Source: TMP-24 sp041397305 (GTDB lineage Bacteria > Pseudomonadota > Alphaproteobacteria > Rhodobacterales > Rhodobacteraceae). From it: DNA of 64,000 bases. A program made the translations under genes and the position numbers. The stretch spans positions 248,001 through 312,000 of the forward strand of contig JAWKWX010000002.1 of the NCBI GenBank assembly GCA_041397305.1. Direction: 5' to 3'. Below the pieces are notes generated by a model. It saw nothing but the letters and a program-made list of their open reading frames with translations, was not told the origin of the DNA and ran no database searches. The stretch's first letter is position 1. Each line of letters opens with the position of its first letter. Positions 19,189 to 29,338 of the stretch are shown here, piece after piece.

Positions 19189-21249
19189 TCAGTTCACCGT
19201 GACAGCGACCGCGGCGCTGCGGCCTTCGGCGTCGATGACCGAAAGCCGGTAGAAACCCGGCCCGCCAAGCGCCAGAAGGCTTTCGCGGCCGCTCTGCCCA
19301 AGGGCGGCGGGGGCGCCGTTCACCAGCCAGAGGAAGGGCGCGCTGCCGTCGCGGACCTTCACCGTGACCGCGCCGTCGGGGGCGTCGAGCGTGGCGCCAT
19401 CGGGCGGGAAGGCCACTTTCGGCGCATCGGGGGCGGCGGCGGCGAAAGCCGCGCCGCGCGGGCGGAAGCTGCGCAGGGGTTGCGGCAGGCGGGCGTTCGG
19501 CAGGATCAGCGTCGCGGGCGGGGGGGGCGGCAGCGGATCGAAGCGCGGCTTCAGCCGACCGAACACCTCGAAGAGCACGGGCGCCGCCAGTTCGCCGCCG
19601 AAGGCGCCCGGCACTGGCGTGCCGTCGGCGCGGCCCATCCAGACACCCGCGACATGGCCGCCGTCGAACCCGACGGCCAGCGCATCGCGGTGACCGTAGC
19701 TGGTGCCGGTCTTGTAGGCGAGCCGCCCCGGCGCGGCACCTGGCGGCGGCGGCAGGCCTGCGAGGATATCATCCACAAGCCAGGCCGCCTCGGGCGCGAA
19801 GAGGCGTTGCGGAAGGTCGGCCGCACCGCCCGGCGCCGCCGAAAGCCGGATCGGGCGGCCGAGCCGGGCCAGGGCCGCATAGGATTGCACGAGATCCTTG
19901 AGCGATATGCCCAAGCCCCCGAGGGCCACGGCAAGGCCCGGCTGGCCGCCCGGGATCTGCGGGCGTGCCCCGGCGCGGCGGAGCGCGGCAAGGAGGTTCG
20001 CGGGGCCGATCGCATCGGTGAGGCTGACGACCGGGATATTCAGCGAGGCCTGCAGGGCCTCGCGCACCGTCAGCGTGCCCCGGAAGGCGCGGTCGAAATT
20101 CTGCGGCGCGTAGGTGCCGAAGGCCACCGGCTTGTCGTCGATCAGGGTTTCGGGATGGGCGAGACCCTGATCGAAGGCGAGCGCATAGACGAACGGTTTC
20201 AGCGTCGAGCCGGGCGAGCGCAGCGCCTCTGTCATGTCGACGAAGCCCTGTCGGCGCTCGTCGCCCCAGTCCGCCGTGCCAACCGAGGCGAGGATTTCCC
20301 CGGTCCGGTGATCGGCCACGAGGATCGCGACAGAGAGCCGTTCGCCCGCGCGGCGGGCCGCCTGGGCGGCGAGCCTTTCGAGCGAGGCCTGCAGCGCGCC
20401 GTCCAGCGTTGTCAGATGCAGGCGCTTGACCGGATCGGCACGGCGCAGCGCCTCGGCCAGAAGGGCGGCATGGTCGGGGAAGGCGCGACGGGCGCCGGGG
20501 ACCGGCTCGGTCTCGGCAGCGGCGACCCGTTCGGCGGTCAGGACGCCCTGCCCCGCCATCCGCGCCAGCACCCGCGATCGCGCCGCGGCCGCGGCGCCCG
20601 GATAACGGTCTGGGCGGCGGGCCTCGGGGCTTTGCGGGATCGCCACCAGAAGCGCGGCTTCTGCCGGGGTCAGATGGCGCGGTTCCTTGCCGAAATAGGC
20701 CAGCGATGCCGCGCGCACCCCTTCGAGATTGCCGCCATAGGGCGCGATGCGCAGGTAAAGCGCGAGGATCTCGTCCTTCGTCAGCCGCCGTTCCAGCGCC
20801 AGGGCCACGCGCATCTGGCGCAGCTTGCCCTGCCAGCGCCCGGTGCCGCTGTCCTCCAGAAGCCGTGCCACCTGCATGGTCAGCGTCGAGCCGCCGGACA
20901 CCACGCGGCCGTGCCACAGCGCCTGCAGGCCTGCACGGCCGATCGCGACAGGATCGACGCCGGAATGGTCGTAGAAACGCCGGTCCTCGAACCCCACGAG
21001 CATTTTCAGGAACAGGGGATCGACCGGGCCGGGATCGAGCCGCCAGCGGCCGTCGGCCACGGTGAAGGCCCGCAAAAGCGCGCCGTCGCGGTCGCGCACC
21101 TCGACCGACGTGTCGATGGCAAGGGGCGGCAGATCGGTTGCCGCGACCCACTGATCCAGCCGGTCGCGGGCGACGGCGGCAAGGAAGAGGATCGCCGCCG
21201 CGAGAAAGAGCGCCCGGTGCGCCGCCGGGCGAAGGGCCCGGACGCCCAT
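19189..21249 (-). CDS. pbpC: Penicillin-binding protein 1C
   Basis: A 686-residue bifunctional peptidoglycan synthase anchored by one N-terminal membrane helix (about 12-28). The glycosyltransferase domain has FEDRRFYDHSGVD (catalytic Glu near 87) and GGSTLTMQVARLL. The transpeptidase domain has the serine motif SPGSTLKPF (about 342-350), SLN (in ALQASLNIPV) and KTGTSYGHRDA. A C-terminal PBP1C-specific beta domain (about 600-686) follows. Its ATG is one base after the stop of the alpha-2-macroglobulin gene, the conserved pairing of these two genes, in which the macroglobulin is thought to protect the cell when the envelope is breached. Confidence 0.95.
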   Translation of the reverse strand: MGVRALRPAAHRALFLAAAILFLAAVARDRLDQWVAATDLPPLAIDTSVEVRDRDGALLRAFTVADGRWRLDPGPVDPLFLKMLVGFEDRRFYDHSGVDPVAIGRAGLQALWHGRVVSGGSTLTMQVARLLEDSGTGRWQGKLRQMRVALALERRLTKDEILALYLRIAPYGGNLEGVRAASLAYFGKEPRHLTPAEAALLVAIPQSPEARRPDRYPGAAAAARSRVLARMAGQGVLTAERVAAAETEPVPGARRAFPDHAALLAEALRRADPVKRLHLTTLDGALQASLERLAAQAARRAGERLSVAILVADHRTGEILASVGTADWGDERRQGFVDMTEALRSPGSTLKPFVYALAFDQGLAHPETLIDDKPVAFGTYAPQNFDRAFRGTLTVREALQASLNIPVVSLTDAIGPANLLAALRRAGARPQIPGGQPGLAVALGGLGISLKDLVQSYAALARLGRPIRLSAAPGGAADLPQRLFAPEAAWLVDDILAGLPPPPGAAPGRLAYKTGTSYGHRDALAVGFDGGHVAGVWMGRADGTPVPGAFGGELAAPVLFEVFGRLKPRFDPLPPPPPATLILPNARLPQPLRSFRPRGAAFAAAAPDAPKVAFPPDGATLDAPDGAVTVKVRDGSAPFLWLVNGAPAALGQSGRESLLALGGPGFYRLSVIDAEGRSAAVAVTVN

Positions 21250-21250
21250 G

Positions 21251-24200
21251 TTACTCGGTCACCGTCAGGCGGCCCTCGGCGCTCCGCGCCCGGTAGTCCG
21301 GCCGGTACATGTCCTCGACCGTCGCGGCGGGCAGGTCGTAGCTGCCCGGAGAGATGGCGCGCACGATATAGGCCAGCCGGAACGGCTCGGGCGAGGTCCA
21401 GTCGACGGCGGCAAGGAACCGGTCCTGCCGGAACTCGACATTGCGCGGATAGTCGACGGTCGAGAGCCAGTCGAGCGCGGCAATGTCCCCGCCCCGGATC
21501 AGGTTCGGATTGTCGATCTCGAAGCCCGCGGGCAAGGGATCGTTGATCATCAGCCGCGCCTCGCCGGGGCCGAAGGGCGTGACCTCGACCACGGCCACAA
21601 GCCGGGTGCCCTGCTTGACCGCCGCGGGATCAACCGGCGCGCCATCCATTGTGAACCAGCTGCGGTCGATCCGGTAGCCGTTGCCGCCCGCCGGTTCCGG
21701 CGCGGCCGGAACCCCGAAGGCGGTGAGCGTCAGCGTCGCCTCGCTTGCGCCTTCGTTGCGGATCACCTGCGCGGCGCCCCCCGAAGTCTGATCCTCGATC
21801 ACCCGGACGAGCGGCCCGGTGAAGGGCGCGCCATTGACCGAGAACTGGTCGGCCGCCTGACCGGAAAGCGAGGCATGGGTGGCCAGAAGCGCCCAGGTCG
21901 CCTCCTGCGTCGAGAGCGACCGCGACAGAAGCCGCGCGGCCACCGCCTGGCCGATCCGGTCGGCGGGCACGGCCGTCGATCCGGCCTCGGCCGCAAGCGC
22001 GAGAACCGCGGTCGCATCGCGCAGGTTGGTGCCATAGTCGGCGCGCCAGACCTGGGCCTCGGCTGCGGTGCCCTGGGTTTCCAGCGTCACCGTCACCATC
22101 TCGGCCGCACGCTTGAACAGGTCATCCGCCCGGGTCTGATCGCCGTAGGAGGCGAGCGCCGCGCCAAGCTGCGCCGCCGCGATCGGCGTGTCGAACGCAT
22201 CGGCCTTCACATCGGCATAGTAGCGCAAGTCGCCCATCGCCGCTGCGCCTTCCCGCGCCAGAACCATCAGCGCATAGGCCACCGGCCCGCCGTTCGCGTC
22301 GAAATCGGGCTGGTAGTTGATCTGGTTCCTGAGATTGTCGAGCGCATTGCGGAAGGCCGTGTCGGGCACGTCGTAGCCTTGCGCGCGGGCCCGGCTGAGG
22401 AAATCGGTGACAAAGGCGTCAAGCCACATGTCGCCCGATTCCGGATACCAGAGGCCAAAAGCGCCGTTCGAGGATTGGTTGAGAAGGATCTCGCCGATCG
22501 CCTCCTGCACGCGCTGATGAATCTCTCCGGTCTCGCCCAGGCTGCCCATCGCGCTGGCCACTTCCTCGAAATAGAGAAGTGGCAACGCCTTCGATGTCAT
22601 CTGCTCGGTGCAGCCATAGGGATAGCGGTCGAGCGCGGCGAGGATCCCCGGCGCATTGAACCGTGCCACCGGACCCAGCGCCAGCGTCGCCTTGCCGCTG
22701 CCGGGCTGGAAGCCGTCGAAGACATTGGCGTCAAGCGTGAAGGATTGGCCGACGGCAAGCGTGAACTGGCTTTGCCGGATCGTCTCGGGGCTGAGGTCGC
22801 GCACCGGGATGGTGAGGGACTTCACCAGCTGCTTGCCATCGGGCGTCGTCAGCGCCACACGGATCGTTGCATCCTGTTCGGCGTCAGGCGCTGTGAACGG
22901 GATCGACAGCGTGGCCTTGGCCTTTTCCGCAAGGTCGAGGCCCGAGGGACCGTCGCCAAGCGTCAGGCCTTCGGAGGTCACATCGAGCCCCATCCGCCCC
23001 GCCGGGCCGGTCGCATGAACGATCTCGAGCCGCAGCGTCGACCTATCGCCCGGCGCCAGGAAGCGCGGGACCGAGGCCGTCACCACCACCGGATCGCGGA
23101 CAAGAACGTCCCGGCTCGCCTGTCCGATCGACGATTTCGACCAGGCCACTGCCATCACCTTCACCGTGCCGTTGAAGGAGGGCAGAGTGAATTCGGTGCG
23201 GGCATAGCCATCGGCACCCACCTCGACCGGGCCGGAGAAATAGGCCACCAGTTCCTCGGTCGGCGGCGGGGCCTTCAGCTTCACGCCCCCCGCGTCACCG
23301 CCCGAGCGCACCGCGCCCATCGTGCCGTTCTGGCCGTCGATCAGGCGACCATAGACATCGCGGATCGCCATGCCGAGCCGCTGCTGGCTGAAATAATGAT
23401 CCTCCGGGTCCGGCGCGTCGAAGGCGGTCAGGTTCAGGATGCCGACATCGACGGCGGCGATGGTGACCCAGGCCTTTTCGCCCGCCGCCACGCCCTCGAC
23501 CTTCACCGCGACCGGCAATGGCCCGCGCGGATCTGCCTCGGCCGCCACCTCAAGCCCGGTCGCCAGACGCTTCGCGCCCGGATCGACCTTGGCATAGGAA
23601 AGGCCCAGCGCCCGCGCCGGCGTGCGGCCCGCCGCCTCATCCATCGGCCGGATGACGGAGGCGGTCACATAGGCGCCCGCGCCCCAGTCGTCGGTCACCG
23701 GCAGATCGACCGTATTCTCGCCCTCGGCAACCGGCACCGCCTTCATCGCGATCAGATGGTTCGAGATGACCGAAACGAGCGCCACGCCCGCCGAACGCGG
23801 CACGATCCGCACCTTTGCGGTCTCGCCCGGCAGATAGGCAGGCTTGTCGAGCGCGAGTTCAAGCGTGTCGGGCGTCGAGGCCGCATCGGCGGGCACATAC
23901 CAGCCCGCATAGAACGTCAGGGAAGAGACGGCCTGCGATCCGTCCGCGCTGTCGACCACCAGTTCATATTCGCCCCAGTCGACCTGACCCGAGACCGTCA
24001 CGGGATTCCCGCCCAGTTCCGCCTCGCCCGAGGCGACCAGGCTGCGGGTCGTGGTCACATCCCAGTTCCACTGTCCGTAGAGCGAATACCATTGATAGCG
24101 GGTCTCAAGCCGGTTGAGCTTCCACTTCACCTTCAGCGGCGCCACCTTGCCGTCCGGCCCGACCGCGATCAGGTCGAACGCGGCCTCCGCGCCCTGCGGC

Positions 24201-26725
24201 GAGACGCCGCCCTCGAAGGCAGGCTTGATGCCGATGACCGGCGCATCGGGCAGAAGCAGCCGTTCGACCGTCCGCTCGACCGGGCGGCCCGACCCTTCGG
24301 TCAGCCGAATCGCATAGCGCACCGACAGCGGCCGCTTCGCCTCGGCCCCGAGATCGGGCAGCGAGACATAGACCGTGCCCTTGCCGTCCGCATCCGTCGT
24401 GCCGGTGTCATAGAGCGTGTCATAGGTGGTCGAGAAGGGCACATCATACTGGCCGAACCGGTAGCCGGGGAAATCCGGCAGTTCGGAAACCGCGCTGATC
24501 CGGTAATCGCCCTCAACCGGCAGATCGGCCCCCGGCGCCCCGAAGAGATACCGCGCATCGATGCCTATCTCGGCCTCCTGTCCCTGCCGTTGCGGACCCT
24601 CTGCCGCCGTCAGGTCGAAATCAATCCGCTCGGGCAGGAAATCCTCGACGAGGAAGGTCTGGGACGCCAGAAGGCTGTTCTCATCCTCGGCAAAGGTCTC
24701 GATCCGCCAGGTCCCGCGCGGCGCGGCGCCCGCGATCGCGAAGCTGACGGCGCGCCCGCCCGCACCCGCATCCGGCGCAAGCTGGCGGCTGTATTCGACG
24801 CCATCGGGGCGCATGATCCGCACGGTCAGCGGCAGGCCCTCGATCGCCACCATATTGGCGTCGCGCGCCAGGATCGTCGCATTCACCGTCTCGCCCGCGC
24901 GATAGGCGCCGCGGTCGGTCGAGAGGAACACATCGACCGCAGGCGCGGCGGGCCTACCCGCCACACCCCGGTCGGACAGGTCGAATTCCGGCTCGGTCAG
25001 CGACAGGAACGAGAAATCCTCGCCCTCCTCGACCGTCACCACCGCGGGCGCCGACCCGCCAGTTCCCGCCACGAGACCGGCGGCGAAATGCGCATATCCG
25101 TCCTTGTCGGTCTTGGCCTGCCCGATCACCGCATTGGCACGCGAGACAAGCGTCACGGTCGCGCCCTCGGCCGCCGAGGCATCGCCAAGCTTGCGCGCGA
25201 AGACATGCAGCCCGTCGGTGCCCTGCATCGTGGTGAAGCCGAGGTCGGAGATCACGAACCACTGGGTCGCGGGCGGCACCTGTTCGGGGTCGCTGTCGCG
25301 CACCGTCGCCTGCAGCGCATAGATGCCGGGGCCGAGGTCCTTCAGCACCGCGTCAAGCGGCAGGCGCGTCGTCACGTCGCGGTTGGCCTCGGCCTGCGCG
25401 GTGTCGGCCTCGCCGGTCCAGACCTCTTCGGAATACTGGCTGTTGAAATAGTCCGCCGACCAATAGTCGAGCGGGCGGGCGATCAGATCCTCCCGAAAGG
25501 CCGCCACCAGATTGCGGTCCGACACCCGGCTGAGCTTCAGATCGAGCTTCGGCGCATTCACCGTCTCGACGGGAATGCCCGAGCCCTGCGCGCGCGGCAG
25601 GATATAGGCGCGTCCGGGGAACCGCACGGCGGCGGCGCGGTCGCGGACATAGGCGCTGATGGTAATGTCCCTGGCCAGCGCCTCGCCATCGGCCGCGGGC
25701 AACCCTTCGCGGAAAGTCAGCTGGTAGCGCTTGCCATGCTCGACCCCGGTCACGCAGATCTGGTTGTCGGTATTCTCGACCGCAAGGCCCGCCTCGGGCA
25801 GCGCCACGAAGGGCGCGTAGTCGACGCCCGACAGTGCGAGCGGCGCATTGAAGGTCGCGCAGATGCGGGCATCGGCGCCATCATTGTCGACCCTGTGCTC
25901 CTCGATCCGGAAGCCATATTTGCCGATCGCCTCCTCCAGAAGCGCCCCCGCATCGTCACGCGGCGCAATTTCCTGGGCGAGGCGCAGCGCCGGGATCATG
26001 TCGCGCCCGCGCTCCACCACCTCAAGGGACCGCGCCATCACCATCAGCGCGGTCGCCTGCAGCGCCGGCCCGTCGGAACGCAGGTAGCCGTTCACCGACG
26101 CCGAAAGCGCTCGCCAGCCATACGACTGCCGCTCGTTCCAATCGTTGGTCTGGATCGACAGGAGGAGATCGGCATATTCGACCCATTGGTTGGCGGCGTC
26201 GGTCAGATTGAGCGCCGCCCCCACAAAGCGCGAGGCGCCCAGGAAATCGCCTTCAACGCGCGCCTGGGCGGCAGCCTTGAGCAGTTCCTCGGCAGGCCAC
26301 GCGCCGCTGATATGGGTCGTCGCCAGATCGCGCGCCTGCGCGAGCGCCTGATCGAAATCGGTGTCCTGCAGAAACGAAAGCTCCCCCGCACGCTTCGGCG
26401 CCACGATCACGGCCTTGTCGTCCGCCAGCTTCACCCAGCCCGAGAGCGCGCCTTGATAGGGTTTCATGTCGCTGATGTCGGTCTTCAGGAAGCAGGCATT
26501 GGCATTGGTGTTGAATGTCAGCGCCGTGCAGCCGTCGGTCGCGAAACAGGCTGCGGCGCAGGCGTCCAGCGAAGTGTCGAACAGGGATTTCAGGTCCGAT
26601 CCGTAGAAATCGGTGTTCTCGGTCAGGACCAGACGCTTCTCGGGGATCAGGGTCCGGTCCTGCGCCGGCGCGCCTGTCGCCAGGAATGCCGCGGCCACAA
26701 CCGTAAGAAGACCAGAAACGCGCAT
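21251..26725 (-). CDS. Bacterial alpha-2-macroglobulin family protein with N-terminal PAN/apple-like domain
   Basis: A 1824-residue secreted or periplasmic protease trap. ATG 26725 follows GGAGGG at six bases and gives a signal peptide (MRVSGLLTVVAAAFLATGAPA) cut near residue 22. There is no lipobox cysteine. A Cys-rich PAN/apple-like module (about 38-80: SLDACAAACFATDGCTALTFN...ACFLKTDIS) comes first, then a long series of MG-type beta domains and a bait region. The thioester motif C1372-T-E-Q1375 (YPYGCTEQM) is followed by the alpha-toroid and a final receptor-like domain. The thioester is intact, so covalent trapping of proteases is expected. It forms an operon with pbpC (one-base gap). 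The frame stays open upstream of 26725, but those codons look non-coding. Confidence 0.93.
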   Translation of the reverse strand: MRVSGLLTVVAAAFLATGAPAQDRTLIPEKRLVLTENTDFYGSDLKSLFDTSLDACAAACFATDGCTALTFNTNANACFLKTDISDMKPYQGALSGWVKLADDKAVIVAPKRAGELSFLQDTDFDQALAQARDLATTHISGAWPAEELLKAAAQARVEGDFLGASRFVGAALNLTDAANQWVEYADLLLSIQTNDWNERQSYGWRALSASVNGYLRSDGPALQATALMVMARSLEVVERGRDMIPALRLAQEIAPRDDAGALLEEAIGKYGFRIEEHRVDNDGADARICATFNAPLALSGVDYAPFVALPEAGLAVENTDNQICVTGVEHGKRYQLTFREGLPAADGEALARDITISAYVRDRAAAVRFPGRAYILPRAQGSGIPVETVNAPKLDLKLSRVSDRNLVAAFREDLIARPLDYWSADYFNSQYSEEVWTGEADTAQAEANRDVTTRLPLDAVLKDLGPGIYALQATVRDSDPEQVPPATQWFVISDLGFTTMQGTDGLHVFARKLGDASAAEGATVTLVSRANAVIGQAKTDKDGYAHFAAGLVAGTGGSAPAVVTVEEGEDFSFLSLTEPEFDLSDRGVAGRPAAPAVDVFLSTDRGAYRAGETVNATILARDANMVAIEGLPLTVRIMRPDGVEYSRQLAPDAGAGGRAVSFAIAGAAPRGTWRIETFAEDENSLLASQTFLVEDFLPERIDFDLTAAEGPQRQGQEAEIGIDARYLFGAPGADLPVEGDYRISAVSELPDFPGYRFGQYDVPFSTTYDTLYDTGTTDADGKGTVYVSLPDLGAEAKRPLSVRYAIRLTEGSGRPVERTVERLLLPDAPVIGIKPAFEGGVSPQGAEAAFDLIAVGPDGKVAPLKVKWKLNRLETRYQWYSLYGQWNWDVTTTRSLVASGEAELGGNPVTVSGQVDWGEYELVVDSADGSQAVSSLTFYAGWYVPADAASTPDTLELALDKPAYLPGETAKVRIVPRSAGVALVSVISNHLIAMKAVPVAEGENTVDLPVTDDWGAGAYVTASVIRPMDEAAGRTPARALGLSYAKVDPGAKRLATGLEVAAEADPRGPLPVAVKVEGVAAGEKAWVTIAAVDVGILNLTAFDAPDPEDHYFSQQRLGMAIRDVYGRLIDGQNGTMGAVRSGGDAGGVKLKAPPPTEELVAYFSGPVEVGADGYARTEFTLPSFNGTVKVMAVAWSKSSIGQASRDVLVRDPVVVTASVPRFLAPGDRSTLRLEIVHATGPAGRMGLDVTSEGLTLGDGPSGLDLAEKAKATLSIPFTAPDAEQDATIRVALTTPDGKQLVKSLTIPVRDLSPETIRQSQFTLAVGQSFTLDANVFDGFQPGSGKATLALGPVARFNAPGILAALDRYPYGCTEQMTSKALPLLYFEEVASAMGSLGETGEIHQRVQEAIGEILLNQSSNGAFGLWYPESGDMWLDAFVTDFLSRARAQGYDVPDTAFRNALDNLRNQINYQPDFDANGGPVAYALMVLAREGAAAMGDLRYYADVKADAFDTPIAAAQLGAALASYGDQTRADDLFKRAAEMVTVTLETQGTAAEAQVWRADYGTNLRDATAVLALAAEAGSTAVPADRIGQAVAARLLSRSLSTQEATWALLATHASLSGQAADQFSVNGAPFTGPLVRVIEDQTSGGAAQVIRNEGASEATLTLTAFGVPAAPEPAGGNGYRIDRSWFTMDGAPVDPAAVKQGTRLVAVVEVTPFGPGEARLMINDPLPAGFEIDNPNLIRGGDIAALDWLSTVDYPRNVEFRQDRFLAAVDWTSPEPFRLAYIVRAISPGSYDLPAATVEDMYRPDYRARSAEGRLTVTE

Positions 26726-26883
26726 CGAACCCTCCACTGCCAGCGCCAGAAGCGTGCCACGCGCGGCGCGCGAAGGCAATGCGACCCCCTTGGCGGAATT
26801 CCATACCTGCCGCGCGTTTAGCGCCTTTTTACCTTGCTCGGCCAGACTGCGCCCGGACCTGTGATGAAAGTCGGGGGCGGACG

Positions 26884-29127
26884 GTGAACATCGCCGAGAA
26901 ACTGGTGCGGGAAAGGCGGGCGCGGCTGGCGGCCGAACGGCTGCTGGACCAGAAGGCGCGCGAGTTGCAGGAAGCGAATGCGCGGCTGTCCGATCACGCG
27001 CGCACCCTGTCGGACACGGTGCTTGAGCAGCGCCACGGCCTTGCCGAGGCGGAGACGGAACGCGAGGTTCTGAAAGACCGCACCGCACAGGCGGAATCGG
27101 AACTTGAGCGCGCGCATGCAGCCCTCAAGCAGGCGCAGCGCCGCCTCTGGGAAGCGCTCGAAACCATCCGCGATGGTTTCGCGGTCTTCGACGCCGACCT
27201 CCGGCTGATCATCGCCAACGGCGCCTTCGTCGCGCTGTTCCGCGGCCGGTGCGAGCTTGAGGCGGGGCAAAGCTACGATCACCTGATCCGCATGCTCGCC
27301 GCGAAAGAGATCGTCGATCCCGACGGCGGCGACGAACATGACTGGCACAACGAGATGATCGCGCGCCTGATGCGCGACGAGATACCGCCCAGGACCGTGA
27401 AACTGACCGATGGCAGGTTCGTGAAATTCATCGACCGGCGCGGCGAGGCGGGGGACCTCGTCTGCCTCATCTCCGACATCACCGACGTGATGCGCCGCGA
27501 GGCGGAGCTGGAAGAGGCGCGCGCCAGGGCCGAAACGGCCAGCCGCGCCAAATCGACCTTCCTCGCCAACATGAGCCATGAGATCCGCACGCCAATGAAC
27601 GGTGTGGTCGGCATGGCCGACCTTCTGTGCGAAACGAACCTCAGCGACGAACAAAGGCTGTTCGCCGAGACGATCAGATCCTCGGGCGAGGCGCTTTTGC
27701 AGATCATCAACGATGTGCTCGACTATTCGAAGGCAGAGGCCGACAGGCTGCGTCTTTACCCCGAACCTTTCGACCTCGAACATTGCCTGCACGAGGTGAT
27801 GCTGCTTCTGCAACCCTCCGCGCGCGAGAAGGGCGTGAGCCTCAATCTCGACTTCGATCTTTTCCTGCCCACCCGCTATGTCGCGGACCCGGGCCGCATC
27901 CGCCAGATCCTGACCAACCTTATCGGCAATGCGGTGAAGTTCACCCAGGAAGGCCATGTGCTCGCCCGGGTGGTGGGCATGCCGCTCGACGACCGCCGCT
28001 ACGATCTGCATGTCTCGATCGAGGATACCGGCATCGGCATCGCGCCCGAACATGTCGATCACATCTTCGGCGAGTTCAACCAGGTCGACGACCAGTCCAA
28101 CCGCAGATTCGAAGGCACCGGCCTCGGTCTCGCCATCACCCGCCAGCTCGTGGACCTCATGGGTGGCGAGATCTGGGTGGACAGCGAACCGGGGCGCGGA
28201 TCCTGTTTCGGCTTCCGCATCGCCGTCACGGCCGCCGAACCTCTGCCCGAGGAACCCGAGAACCGCCCGATCACGCTCAAGCGCGCGCTGGTGATCGACG
28301 CCGCGATCGTCGGCCGCGAAATCCTGTCCCGGCAGCTTTCGGGCATGGGTCTTGCCGTCGATGGCTGCCGCAGCGCCCCGGAAGCCCAACTGGCGCTTGG
28401 CCGCGAACCGGGTGTCGATCTGGTGATGATCGATCAGGACCTGGGCGACGGCGCATCCGGCCAGGGCCGGGGTGTCGAGATTTCCGCCCAACTGCGCGGC
28501 GCGGGCTATCTCGGACCGATCCTTCTCTACAGCACCGCGCCCATGAACATCCGCAGCTCCGCCGGTCTGGTGCAGGGGCTGATGCAGAAACCGATCCTTA
28601 GGTCCGACCTTTTCCGCAGGCTTCAGGACCTGTCGGAAACCGCCAGCCCTGCGCTGTCGGCGTTGCCGGCGCCGCCCCCCGCCACCCGGGTGGACCCGGC
28701 AAGCCTCAGGCAGATGCGTGTCCTCGCGGCCGAGGACAACCGCACCAACCAGCTCGTGTTCCGCAAGATGGTGCAGGCGTTCGACATTGATCTGGCCTTT
28801 GCCGAAAACGGCCGCGAGGCCGTCGAGAAATGGCGGACCTTCCGGCCCGATCTGATCTTCATGGACATTTCGATGCCCGGCATGGACGGGCGCGAGGCCT
28901 CGCGCGCCATTCGCACCGCCGAGGCAGAGGCCGGGCTTGGCGAACATGTGCCGATCGTCGTCCTGACCGCCCACGCGATGGAGGGCGACAGCGACAGCAT
29001 CATCGCCGCCGGTGTCGATCACTATCTGACCAAGCCCCTCAGGAAGGTCGAGATAGGCAGGCAGATCATCACAAGCTGCCCCAAGGGCGCCCGACCGCCC
29101 GCCCCCGACGAGCCCGCCCCCACGTGA
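26884..29127 (+). CDS. Hybrid sensor histidine kinase/response regulator (PAS-HK-REC-REC)
   Basis: A 747-residue cytosolic hybrid kinase starting at GTG 26884 (VNIAEKLVRERR). It has a long N-terminal coiled coil (about 1-95, with many Glu/Arg/Ala heptads), a PAS-like domain (ALETIRDGFAVFDADLRLIIAN, about 97-215), and the phosphoacceptor H232 in SHEIRTPMNG. The ATPase domain follows with NLIGNAVKFT, DTGIGI and GTGLGLAI. A first, less typical receiver keeps an Asp at 517 (VMIDQDLG), and a standard receiver has D661 (FMDISMPGMDG) and the PLR lysine region. No membrane helices are seen, so it senses a soluble signal or partner. It is divergent from the macroglobulin gene. No cognate regulator is adjacent. 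Confidence 0.92.
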   Translation: MNIAEKLVRERRARLAAERLLDQKARELQEANARLSDHARTLSDTVLEQRHGLAEAETEREVLKDRTAQAESELERAHAALKQAQRRLWEALETIRDGFAVFDADLRLIIANGAFVALFRGRCELEAGQSYDHLIRMLAAKEIVDPDGGDEHDWHNEMIARLMRDEIPPRTVKLTDGRFVKFIDRRGEAGDLVCLISDITDVMRREAELEEARARAETASRAKSTFLANMSHEIRTPMNGVVGMADLLCETNLSDEQRLFAETIRSSGEALLQIINDVLDYSKAEADRLRLYPEPFDLEHCLHEVMLLLQPSAREKGVSLNLDFDLFLPTRYVADPGRIRQILTNLIGNAVKFTQEGHVLARVVGMPLDDRRYDLHVSIEDTGIGIAPEHVDHIFGEFNQVDDQSNRRFEGTGLGLAITRQLVDLMGGEIWVDSEPGRGSCFGFRIAVTAAEPLPEEPENRPITLKRALVIDAAIVGREILSRQLSGMGLAVDGCRSAPEAQLALGREPGVDLVMIDQDLGDGASGQGRGVEISAQLRGAGYLGPILLYSTAPMNIRSSAGLVQGLMQKPILRSDLFRRLQDLSETASPALSALPAPPPATRVDPASLRQMRVLAAEDNRTNQLVFRKMVQAFDIDLAFAENGREAVEKWRTFRPDLIFMDISMPGMDGREASRAIRTAEAEAGLGEHVPIVVLTAHAMEGDSDSIIAAGVDHYLTKPLRKVEIGRQIITSCPKGARPPAPDEPAPT

Positions 29128-29338
29128 ACCGTCGGGTCTTCCGGGTGCCGGTTCTCCCGCGACGCGGCCCTGGCGGCGACCGGCACGGGCCGCCGCAATG
29201 CGACGAGCCCGTCGACGACCTCGGGCGCACCGGCCCCGACCATCCATTGCCCGGCAATGTCGTGCGGCCTTCCCTTGCCGGTCGCGGCGCGGCGCGATTG
29301 CGGCCCGAAGAGGGCAAGCCTCCCTCACAGGGCGCCTC

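Noticed and set aside
21248..26821. 1857-codon open frame antisense to the macroglobulin gene
   Set aside because: Arg/His/Gly-rich shadow of the sense gene, without signal peptide or domains.
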